DNA of 6,309 nt from Oligoflexaceae bacterium (GTDB taxonomy: Bacteria > Bdellovibrionota_B > Oligoflexia > Oligoflexales > Oligoflexaceae). Below are positions 1 through 5,356 of the stretch, one piece after another (within the stretch, counting starts at the first letter, position 1; each line of letters opens with the position of its first letter). The stretch spans positions 1 through 6,309 of the forward strand of contig CANJJY010000273.1 in the NCBI GenBank assembly GCA_947474445.1, given 5' to 3'. Position numbers and translations under genes: made by a program. The notes under the pieces were generated by a model. That model did no database searches, was not told where the DNA came from, and saw nothing but the letters and a program-made list of their open reading frames with translations.

Positions 1-138
1 CAAAAAGAAATAAAACCTCGGAAACAGGCTTCTAAGTATCTAAAAAAATTGACTAATAGCGGTAGGCAAAGAAGCCCTTCAGCTCAAGTCCAACGCTCAT
101 ACTTACATCTTTATGCTCATACCAAAAGTGATGCGTGA
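1..138 (+). other. Open reading tail at left edge, possible C-terminus of a truncated gene
   Basis: Frame 1 is open from the first base to a TGA at 136-138, giving 45 codons rich in Lys, Arg, Gln and Ser and ending in HTKSDA. The other two forward frames hit stops within the first 40 bases. The tail could be the end of a gene that starts left of the window. It could equally be chance, because the DNA is AT-rich (18 G+C in the first 60 bases) and I recognise no family in it. No terminator hairpin follows it. Low confidence. Confidence 0.2.
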
Positions 139-453
139 GACGCAGAGATCGCGGCAGCTTGCAAAAAATTGGCTACTGCCTCCCTCTCTCCACGTTCACA
201 AAATCCAACGAGAGACATTCCAAAAGGCAGAACTGTTCAAGCACCATCGCTCAAGGATGGAAAACTTAGAAAGCATACCTGAAATGCACTCTATGAATTC
301 TTGTTCTTAAACATTGAGAAGTATATGTCGCTATTAAGCGCAGTCGAACGCAATTTTTGTCGGTAGTCATATCGATAGATCTTCACTTTTCTTTCTTCTT
401 TTTGTGCACCCGCATCTTTATCCTCTGGTAAACTCTTTATTGTTCAGGCAGAC
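139..453. other. AT-rich intergenic stretch without a supported gene
   Basis: A 65-codon ATG frame (113-310, +) crosses this stretch. It has no convincing ribosome binding site and no recognisable composition or motif, and I regard it as chance. A pyrimidine-rich run lies at about 380-403, a TATCGATA palindrome at about 370-377, and a GTGCAC at 404-409 just upstream of the TetR gene. I see no RNA gene and no mobile element end here. Confidence 0.45.
426..434 (+). promoter_or_regulatory. Candidate extended -10 promoter of the TetR gene
   Basis: TGG followed by TAAACT (429-434) resembles an extended -10 element (TGn plus a 4-of-6 match to TATAAT). No good -35 lies 17 bases upstream. Transcription would start near 441, giving a leader of about 80 bases if translation starts at 520. 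This is inference from sequence only. Confidence 0.28.
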
Positions 454-519
454 ATGACAAAGTTAATGCAACCTTCAATTTGCCTGCATCTAGCTGAAAG
501 TATTCTGCAAGGAAATCGA

Positions 520-1146
520 ATGAATAATCCGCCAGACTCAACGCCTCAGAAGAGACCGAAGCGGCGCTATGACAATACTAGACGCCAGCATCAGGTTGCG
601 ACTAAGAAGCGTCGTATTCTAGAAACAGCTTTAAAACTCATCAACACGGATCCAGAAACGTTCACCATGCGGCAGCTTGCGTTGAAGGCTCGCCTGCCTG
701 AACGCACGCTTTATCATCTGTTTGGTGATCGAGATACGCTCTTGCTCGAACTCAACAAGTTGATCGCTACGGAAATCATGCGACTAGATTTCAACAGCGA
801 ACACGAAAAGCCAGAAGAATTCATTCTGGCGACGTTTGATGCCTTTGAGAAGAACCCTCGCTTGATCAAGGGCTACCTAGATTCGATCCTCGGTCGAGAC
901 GCTCGCAATCTGTTTCAAGACGGCCCTGAAACATTCATTATGAAAAGCTTTGCTCCTCAGGATCCAGCTCTCATGTCGCCTGAAATGGCCACGCGCTGGG
1001 CCCTGGTTTGCTCTATATTCAATGCCCAAACCTGGCGCACTCTCGCTGACTGCAATTTTGCCCACCCGGAATATCGATCCCAAGCTCTGGTTTGGGCCAT
1101 CAGCCTCTTAATCGATAATATAAAAAGTCATAAAGCCACCACATAA
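520..1146 (+). CDS. TetR/AcrR-family transcriptional regulator
   Basis: This 208-residue protein fits the usual TetR repressor size (about 190-220). TetR proteins are cytoplasmic dimers that bind operator palindromes through an N-terminal helix-turn-helix and release DNA when a small ligand enters the C-terminal domain. Visible here are a basic N-tail (residues 11-32, many Lys/Arg), a first helix from RRILETALKLI (31-41), and the HTH signature at about 48-71, running FTMRQLALKARLPERTLYHL and then FGDRDTLL. The remainder (about 80-208) is helical and diverged, as expected of the ligand domain. An in-frame ATG at 454 would add 22 residues. I prefer 520 because AAGGAA (509-514) sits at good spacing before it and TetR proteins rarely carry such an extension. 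The next gene is convergent, so no regulated partner is adjacent on the right. The ligand and target cannot be told from sequence. A TetR-like DNA-binding protein is a secure call; the start is moderately secure. Confidence 0.88.
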   Translation: MNNPPDSTPQKRPKRRYDNTRRQHQVATKKRRILETALKLINTDPETFTMRQLALKARLPERTLYHLFGDRDTLLLELNKLIATEIMRLDFNSEHEKPEEFILATFDAFEKNPRLIKGYLDSILGRDARNLFQDGPETFIMKSFAPQDPALMSPEMATRWALVCSIFNAQTWRTLADCNFAHPEYRSQALVWAISLLIDNIKSHKATT

Positions 1147-1161
1147 GCAATTAATATTCAT

Positions 1162-1202
1162 GCAAGACAAGTGCACGAGCTCCACTTGTGCACTTGTCTT
1201 GC
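1162..1202. repeat. Perfect 15-bp-arm inverted repeat downstream of the TetR gene
   Basis: GCAAGACAAGTGCAC (1162-1176) is exactly complementary to GTGCACTTGTCTTGC (1188-1202) across an 11-base loop. The loop ends in CACTT, which can also pair with the AAGTG of the left arm, so an alternative smaller hairpin exists. The repeat begins 16 bases after the TetR stop codon and could end its transcript. However, neither strand has the T-run of a standard intrinsic terminator directly after the stem. A protein-binding site, including autoregulation by the neighbouring TetR protein, is the alternative. Confidence 0.7.
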
Positions 1203-1269
1203 CGTTAAAAGCAATTACTTATCTCCCTATAATTATGCAAGTCTAAGCGGCTCATTCAATTGCACGAAG

Positions 1270-1304
1270 CAAAACAGGCATTATTCGTGATGAATAGCGC
1301 CTGT
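1270..1304 (-). terminator. Intrinsic terminator of the DUF1700-DUF4097 operon
   Basis: Read on the minus strand, ACAGGC (1304-1299) pairs with GCCTGT (1279-1274), and an inner TATTC/GAATA stem pairs across a 2x2 internal loop around a 5-base loop. A short T-run (TTTT at 1274-1271) then GCTTC follows on the minus strand. The hairpin begins 52 bases beyond the stop codon of the DUF4097 gene, as expected for its terminator. The T-run is short, so efficiency is uncertain. Confidence 0.55.
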
Positions 1305-1356
1305 CATAAATTTCGGACTCATCGGGATGTCTATCGCATCGAATGAAAAGAACCTT

Positions 1357-2283
1357 TCAGGGTTCCATCTTGTCCTGCATGAGCTGAAACTCTCCGCTGA
1401 TCGTCTCAAACTGCAAAGCGGTGCGCGTAGGAGCTCCGATATTCCCCTCCAGGTTCTTCTCGCCGAATTCGCGACTTTCCTCGGCATCTGGTGGGAATCC
1501 AGAAAAATTGCCACTCACCGATTCCAGCTTATAGCTGAAGGCCACGCTCTCCGGAATACGGAGAAAAACGCTGCCCGACACGCTTTCGACGTGCATATGT
1601 TCAAATTCACCTTTGAGCCGCATATCCACGTCTCCCGACACGCTTTGCACTTCGATAGTGGTTTTAGCATCCTGCAGCCGTTGATTGACTTGAATGCTTC
1701 CCGTTACAGTCGAAAGCTCAAGCTTTTCGCGTGGCAGTTCCTGCAGCGAGACCAGTCCCGAGACGTTGGTCACTTTTATTCGCTTGAGGTCGAAGGGGGC
1801 TTCAAAGGTGACTTCGCCACTGACATTGATGAGCTCGAGAGAACTCGAAAAGGATTCCGGTATCTCCAATTCCGCACGGCGCGGTCCGCGCTTGCGCATT
1901 TCTATCTTCAGTTCACCGTCCTTGTCTTCGATCCTCCATTCTTCAGGCGGGCGGTAACCGCTAACGGTGAGACGCGGGGTCGTCAATCCCTTCTTCTGCC
2001 GGATCACCCAGTTGGTCACATAGGATTTGATCGTGAGCTGATTTCTCGCCTTTTCTTCGATCACAACGTTCAAAGGCTCCGCGATGCGCGCCTTAATCAA
2101 TTTTCCATCGCGCGTCCGCCTCGCCCCATTGCCATCGTTCACCGCATCGTTGTCTAGGTGCATGAGGATGACTTCGCGCAGACAACCCCCGCGGCACCGA
2201 CGATCGAAAATACCGCCGAGAGCGAGGAAGACAGAAGTCATGACGAACATCGAAAGCCAAAACTTCAGACTACGCATTGTCAT
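1357..2283 (-). CDS. DUF4097-type beta-solenoid envelope protein (putative adhesin fold)
   Basis: This 308-residue protein has a hydrophobic N-terminal segment (about 8-24) acting as a signal peptide or membrane anchor, then a short Arg/Cys stretch with Cys30 and Cys34. From about residue 70 it is beta-rich. The motif V-[ST]-G recurs in matching contexts at about 154, 174, 193, 215, 235, 256 and 295, spaced 19-22 residues apart with one double-length gap before the last. This is the repeat signature of DUF4097 (often annotated putative adhesin), thought to form a parallel beta-helix; no biochemical activity is established for the family. Its ATG (2283-2281) overlaps the TGA of the upstream DUF1700 gene (2282-2280) as ATGA, and GGAG lies about 7 bases before it, which suggests translational coupling. 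A second in-frame ATG at 2277 is possible. The family call is by repeat pattern and neighbour; the molecular role is unknown. Confidence 0.78.
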   Translation of the reverse strand: MTMRSLKFWLSMFVMTSVFLALGGIFDRRCRGGCLREVILMHLDNDAVNDGNGARRTRDGKLIKARIAEPLNVVIEEKARNQLTIKSYVTNWVIRQKKGLTTPRLTVSGYRPPEEWRIEDKDGELKIEMRKRGPRRAELEIPESFSSSLELINVSGEVTFEAPFDLKRIKVTNVSGLVSLQELPREKLELSTVTGSIQVNQRLQDAKTTIEVQSVSGDVDMRLKGEFEHMHVESVSGSVFLRIPESVAFSYKLESVSGNFSGFPPDAEESREFGEKNLEGNIGAPTRTALQFETISGEFQLMQDKMEP

Positions 2284-2891
2284 GCTTGTTCTCCGACTGC
2301 GCGCGGTTTCACCATTTGAATGTTGGCATGAACATAACGAAGCATATTGAGCAGAAAGCCGCGCGTCAGGAAATAAAGCACGCCGAGCAGAAGAATGCCT
2401 CCGCTTGCGGCGGCGAGACTATAGAAGATCAAGGTGAGCTTGACGTAGATCGAGCCAAGCACCAGAGCTTTGAAAGCGCCCATGATCAAACCCAGTGCGA
2501 AGAGGAAAGTTCCCGCGACGAAGATGAGCACGGCGATCCAGGTCAGAGTGAGGAGCGCGGCGACGAGCACAACAGGCCAGAGCATAATGACAAAATTGAA
2601 AATCAAAATCGTGCAGATGAGGAGGACAACGCGCAGCATGTGAAAGAGCACGGTATGAACTTTTTGGCCTTCGGGCGGCTGCTCGATCTGCTGCATGTAG
2701 TAGGTGGCGCGAAAGCTCCGCGCCAACGTGCGGGGATCGCCCAAGGCGTGGGCAATCTCCTCTTCGCTGCGCCCCTGCAAACGGGCTTCGGCAAAATGCG
2801 TGCGATAGCGATTGATGATATCGTCGCGCTGCGGAACGGGTAGCGAGCGCAGAGCTCTTTCGAGAGAGCTGATAAAATGCTGCTCGGTCAT
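2280..2891 (-). CDS. DUF1700/HAAS-domain integral membrane protein
   Basis: This is a 203-residue protein. Residues 1-62 match the HAAS/DUF1700 N-terminal helical domain: a hydrophobic heptad-like start (FISSLERALRSLP), a Tyr-Arg-x-His-Phe helix, then GRSEEEIAHALGDPRTLA (about 40-57), the typical Gly-x-x-Glu-Glu-x-Ile...Leu-Gly-Asp-Pro-x-x-Leu-Ala signature. Residues 83-177 hold about four hydrophobic membrane segments (about 83-105, 107-124, 124-140 and 150-176), followed by a short cytoplasmic-looking tail. In Firmicutes such proteins are commonly encoded with a PadR-like regulator and a DUF4097 protein and are thought to act in envelope stress sensing. Here the DUF4097 gene follows with a 4-base overlap but no PadR gene is present. 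An excellent AGAGGAG (2905-2899) sits 7 bases before the ATG and fixes the start. The biochemical function is unknown. Confidence 0.85.
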   Translation of the reverse strand: MTEQHFISSLERALRSLPVPQRDDIINRYRTHFAEARLQGRSEEEIAHALGDPRTLARSFRATYYMQQIEQPPEGQKVHTVLFHMLRVVLLICTILIFNFVIMLWPVVLVAALLTLTWIAVLIFVAGTFLFALGLIMGAFKALVLGSIYVKLTLIFYSLAAASGGILLLGVLYFLTRGFLLNMLRYVHANIQMVKPRAVGEQA

Positions 2892-2918
2892 TGGTTTTCT
2901 CCTCTGGGTCTTCCTCTT

Positions 2919-2947
2919 ATTGTGTGTCAGAGATGCGTGGCATGCAA
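2919..2947 (-). promoter_or_regulatory. Candidate promoter of the DUF1700-DUF4097 operon
   Basis: On the minus strand TTGCAT (2947-2942) is separated by exactly 17 bases from CACAAT (2924-2919). These match the sigma-70 consensus at 3 of 6 and 4 of 6 positions. Transcription would start around 2912, leaving a short leader that contains the AGAGGAG ribosome binding site. It is inferred from spacing and match only. Confidence 0.35.
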
Positions 2948-2966
2948 GCCGATTATCTGGCTTCCC

Positions 2967-2997
2967 TTGAAAGCTCTGGAAAGTCCTTGGGGATAAG
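2967..2997 (+). promoter_or_regulatory. Candidate purH promoter
   Basis: TTGAAA (2967-2972) and GATAAG (2992-2997) resemble -35 and -10 boxes, though the 19-base spacer is longer than ideal. A start near 3004 would give a leader of about 130 bases containing the hairpin and T-run at 3028-3053. I saw no match to the gamma-proteobacterial PurR box (ACGCAAACGTTTTC-like) and no purine riboswitch core. Confidence 0.28.
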
Positions 2998-3027
2998 CCT
3001 AAAAGCTGCTAGAAAATGGCCGTCAAA

Positions 3028-3053
3028 GAGGGGGATCCCCTCAACATTTTTTT
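3028..3053 (+). terminator. Hairpin plus T7 in the purH leader, possible attenuator
   Basis: GAGGGG (3028-3033) pairs with CCCCTC (3037-3042) around a 3-base loop, followed after AACA by seven T (3047-3053). This has the form of an intrinsic terminator on the plus strand, about 80 bases before purH. No plus-strand gene lies between the TetR gene, nearly 1.9 kb away with opposite-strand genes in between, and this point. A leader attenuator for purH is therefore as likely as a simple terminator. The 4-base gap between stem and T-run weakens a standard terminator call. Confidence 0.5.
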
Positions 3054-3132
3054 AGTTTTTGCCTGATTTCTTGCCCCTATTTTTAAGTTCAGCATCTTCA
3101 GAACGAGCCATGCCAGATATTGGAGGATTTTC

Positions 3133-4707
3133 ATGACGCAAAAGCCCCTTGCTCTTATTTCCGTAACCGACAAAACCGGCGTGCTCGCTTTCGCTAGGGG
3201 ATTGCAGCAACTTGGCTTTCAAATTATCTCCACCGGCGGCACCGCGCGCCTTTTGCAGGTTGAAGGCGTCGAAGTTACTGAGGTATCGCAATACACTGGC
3301 AGCCCAGAAATCCTCGACGGCCGCGTGAAGACCCTCCATCCAAAAGTGCATGGAGGGATACTCTTCGATCGCAGCAAGCCTTCCCACGTTCGCGAGGCCG
3401 AGGCGGCGGGCATTCGGCCCATCGATCTGGTCGTCGTCAATCTCTATGCCTTCGAAAAAGAAGCTCTCGAGAAAAAGCTGAGTCTGGAACAGGCCATCGA
3501 ATTCATCGACATCGGTGGACCTTGCATGCTGCGCGCAGCGGCCAAGAACTTTCAGCACTGCGCCCCCATCATTGATCCTGAAGATTACGAAGCATGCCTG
3601 CGCGAACTGACTGCCGCTGGCAGCTTGTCCCCCCCGTTTCGCCGTCGCCTCGCTGGCAAAACTTTCCAGTTGATCTCTCGCTATGACCAGATGATCGCTA
3701 ACGCTTTTACTGTGGACGAAGAAAACACCGAACTTGCGCCGCGCTATCAACTGGATCTGAGCCTCCAGCAGACGCTGCGCTATGGTGAAAATCCGCATCA
3801 GAAAGCGGCCTTCTACCGTTCGCCCTTCAGTATCCCCGGCGGACTGCAGGACGCCCGCGTCTTGCAGGGTAAAGAGCTCTCGTTCAATAACCTGCTCGAC
3901 TGCGATGCGGCAGCCCAGATCGTGGCTGATTTCCCAGAATACCGGGCCTGCACTATTATTAAGCACACCAATCCCTGCGGCACGGCCCTCGGTCGGCCAG
4001 GCGAATCGCTACTCGAGGTGTACCAGCGGGCGCTCGCCGTCGATCCCAAATCCGCCTTCGGTGGTATTGTAGCCTTTAACGAAGCGGTCGATGGCCCAAC
4101 CGCAGAAGCTATGTCCAAGCTTTTCCTCGAATGCATCGTCGCCCCTTCTTACAGCGGCGAAGCGCAGCGCATCCTCGCCGAAAAGAAAAATCTCAGGGTC
4201 CTCAGCCTGCCCTACCTCGAGCGCGGTCACGCTCCCGCTCGTCAGTGGGATCTTCGCTCCGTCTTGGGCGGCATTCTCCTTCAGGAAAAGGACCAAGTCC
4301 GGACTGAGGCGGGGCAATGGAAGGTCGTCACCCGACGAACGCCTTCGACGGGGGAAATTGCGGATCTAGTCTTCGCCATGCGGCTCGGCAAGCATGTAAA
4401 GTCGAATGCGATTGTCTACGCGCGTGATCTCTGTTCGGTGGCTGTAGGTGCAGGGCAGATGAGTCGGGTCGATTCAGCGACCTTTGCAGCAGAAAAAGCC
4501 AAGGAGTTCGGACGATCGATCGCGGGCACGGTCATGGCGAGCGATGCTTTCTTCCCCTTCCGCGATACGGTTGACCTGGCCGCTCAGCTCGGCGTCAGGG
4601 CGATCGTTCAACCGGGGGGTTCGATGCGCGATCAGGAGTCGATCGACGCTGCCAACGAAAAAGACATTGCGATGGTCTTCACTGGTGTTCGCCATTTCAA
4701 ACACTGA
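3133..4707 (+). CDS. purH: Bifunctional AICAR formyltransferase/IMP cyclohydrolase
   Basis: PurH catalyses the last two steps of de novo purine synthesis in the cytosol. AICAR is formylated with 10-formyltetrahydrofolate to FAICAR, which is then cyclised to IMP. The 524 residues match the normal length (about 510-530). The N-terminal cyclohydrolase domain (about 1-195) shows SVTDKTG (10-16), STGGTA (33-38), the DGRVKTLHPKVHGG segment (62-75) and FIDIGGPCMLRAAAKN (124-139). The transformylase domain (about 200-524) shows LRYGENPHQ (215-223), LSFNNLLDCDAA (249-260), the catalytic Lys-His of IIKHTNPCGTA (275-285, Lys277-His278), SAFGGIVAFN (307-316), KSNAIVYA (423-430), GAGQMSRVDS (439-448) and the family C-terminus FTGVRHFKH. 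All key segments are intact. GGAGG (3122-3126) lies 6 bases before the ATG, and the first conserved motif at residue 10 supports this start. No other pur gene is adjacent, so purH appears monocistronic here. Confidence 0.98.
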   Translation: MTQKPLALISVTDKTGVLAFARGLQQLGFQIISTGGTARLLQVEGVEVTEVSQYTGSPEILDGRVKTLHPKVHGGILFDRSKPSHVREAEAAGIRPIDLVVVNLYAFEKEALEKKLSLEQAIEFIDIGGPCMLRAAAKNFQHCAPIIDPEDYEACLRELTAAGSLSPPFRRRLAGKTFQLISRYDQMIANAFTVDEENTELAPRYQLDLSLQQTLRYGENPHQKAAFYRSPFSIPGGLQDARVLQGKELSFNNLLDCDAAAQIVADFPEYRACTIIKHTNPCGTALGRPGESLLEVYQRALAVDPKSAFGGIVAFNEAVDGPTAEAMSKLFLECIVAPSYSGEAQRILAEKKNLRVLSLPYLERGHAPARQWDLRSVLGGILLQEKDQVRTEAGQWKVVTRRTPSTGEIADLVFAMRLGKHVKSNAIVYARDLCSVAVGAGQMSRVDSATFAAEKAKEFGRSIAGTVMASDAFFPFRDTVDLAAQLGVRAIVQPGGSMRDQESIDAANEKDIAMVFTGVRHFKH

Positions 4708-4736
4708 GACCCCAGCTTCTTACGGGACGGATGAAA

Positions 4737-4761
4737 GAGGGACCTTGATTTTTGGTCCCTC
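4737..4761 (+). terminator. Hairpin after purH, probable transcription terminator
   Basis: GAGGGACC (4737-4744) pairs perfectly with GGTCCCTC (4754-4761) around a 9-base T-rich loop, 29 bases after the purH stop. The stem is strong, but the sequence after it (GCCCCATTCTTTC) is only weakly T-rich. It could also stabilise the 3' end of the purH transcript. Confidence 0.55.
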
Positions 4762-4767
4762 GCCCCA

Positions 4768-4796
4768 TTCTTTCGCCCTGAAATAAAGTCTATAAG
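4768..4796 (+). promoter_or_regulatory. Candidate promoter of the small exported-protein gene
   Basis: TATAAG (4791-4796) is a 5-of-6 match to the -10 consensus; TTCTTT (4768-4773), 17 bases upstream, is a poor -35. A start near 4803 would give a leader of about 105 bases. A competing pair is TTGACC (4808-4813) with TAGTTT (4830-4835), 16 bases apart, which has the better -35 and the poorer -10. One or the other is plausible. Confidence 0.33.
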
Positions 4797-4812
4797 CCTC
4801 GGAAAGCTTGAC

Positions 4813-4832
4813 CTAAACGGCTTGTGGTTTAG
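4813..4832. repeat. Short inverted repeat in the leader of the small exported-protein gene
   Basis: CTAAAC (4813-4818) and GTTTAG (4827-4832) are exact reverse complements separated by 8 bases, about 80 bases before the start codon. A second weak hairpin, AAGGT/ACCTT (4864-4868 and 4875-4879), lies nearer the gene. The first could be an operator half-site pair overlapping the alternative promoter, or a leader hairpin. Arms this short can occur by chance. Confidence 0.35.
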
Positions 4833-4908
4833 TTTGAAGCCCTGTCACCGAAGAGTTTTAAAGAAGGTGAACGGACCTTGAAACCTAAAACTTTAGAGAG
4901 ACGAGGTT

Positions 4909-5259
4909 ATGGCCATAAACCATCCCAACAAAAAGATTACGGCTGCCCTGACTGCTGCTGCTCTCAGCTGCTGCTTTGCCATGCTGGTGTCTTCAAGTCT
5001 AAGTCTGGCTGCGGATTATGATGGGGACGAGGAATCGATCGCAACCTTCACCTACGGCGCTCCCTGCACTCAGCTCTCACGCTTCAATCATCGCGAAATC
5101 CAAGCTATCGTCCATAGCGCTCATGAAGAATTTTTTGCGCGTTTTTGCACGACGGAAAGTGTTTATTCCTGCGCTGATTTCTCGGCCATGCTCGGAGGGG
5201 CTGGCGAGCTTGAGGACAACGGCTTACAGGGCTGTCGTTTTGTTCCCGAAGCGATGTAA
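4909..5259 (+). CDS. Small exported four-cysteine protein, unknown function
   Basis: This 116-residue protein belongs to no family I recognise. Residues 1-9 form a polar, Lys-ending n-region, about 10-33 a hydrophobic Ala/Leu-rich core, and SLAAD (32-36) offers signal peptidase I sites after residue 34 or 35. The mature part is about 81 residues, acidic at its start (DYDGDEE), with cysteines at 53, 80, 88 and 109. Four cysteines in an exported domain suggest two disulfides in the periplasm or outside the cell. Two further cysteines (21, 22) lie in the signal core and would be removed. Ribosome binding is plausible from AGAGAG (4895-4900), 8 bases before the ATG; GAGG (4903-4906) is too close to be ideal. 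The signal peptide and the strong terminator behind the gene argue that it is real. Neighbours give no hint of function, since purH and phoH are separate units. Confidence 0.72.
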   Translation: MAINHPNKKITAALTAAALSCCFAMLVSSSLSLAADYDGDEESIATFTYGAPCTQLSRFNHREIQAIVHSAHEEFFARFCTTESVYSCADFSAMLGGAGELEDNGLQGCRFVPEAM

Positions 5260-5304
5260 TTAGAATTGATTCGAACGGCTCGACTGTACTCATCAGTCAA
5301 GCAA

Positions 5305-5352
5305 AGGCAGAAGCAGGTACTCTCCGGAGAGGCCTGCTTTTGCCTGTTTTTT
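5305..5352 (+). terminator. Strong intrinsic terminator between convergent genes
   Basis: AGGCAGAAGCAGG (5305-5317) pairs with CCTGCTTTTGCCT (5333-5345) over 13 positions with a single G-T wobble. An inner CTCT/AGAG stem around CCGG continues the hairpin. TTTTTT (5347-5352) follows on the plus strand, making this a textbook terminator for the small exported-protein gene. On the minus strand the same stem is followed by the weaker TTTGCTTG, so it may also terminate the phoH transcript, whose stop codon lies 11 bases before the stem. Confidence 0.88.
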
Positions 5353-5356
5353 CTGA

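Noticed and set aside
113..310. 65-residue plus-strand frame before the TetR gene
   Set aside because: No convincing ribosome binding site, no motif, no signal or membrane segment, and AT-rich non-coding surroundings.
1327..2157. 276-residue plus-strand frame opposite the DUF4097 gene
   Set aside because: It is the antisense shadow of a gene with signal segment, repeats and coupled start, and has no ribosome binding site before its ATG.
2277..2843. 188-residue charged (Glu/His/Gln-rich) plus-strand frame
   Set aside because: A strongly charged antisense protein is what the complement of a hydrophobic membrane-protein gene gives; the DUF1700 gene on the other strand is clear.
2892..3132. Purine riboswitch before purH
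   Set aside because: I looked for the three-way-junction core and conserved loop bases and did not find them; only the simple hairpin plus T-run is present.
3052..3966. 304-residue frame on the minus strand opposite purH
   Set aside because: It lies antisense to the unmistakable purH gene, matches no family I know and is explained by GC-rich codon bias; it also runs through the leader hairpin.
4484..4786. 100-residue plus-strand frame across the end of purH
   Set aside because: Overlaps the conserved purH C-terminus in another frame and runs through the hairpin behind purH; no start signals.
4969..4983. Possible lipobox (ALSC) making the small exported protein a lipoprotein
   Set aside because: The order around Cys21 does not fit L-[AS]-[GA]-C, and the hydrophobic core continues about 12 residues past it to a signal peptidase I site.
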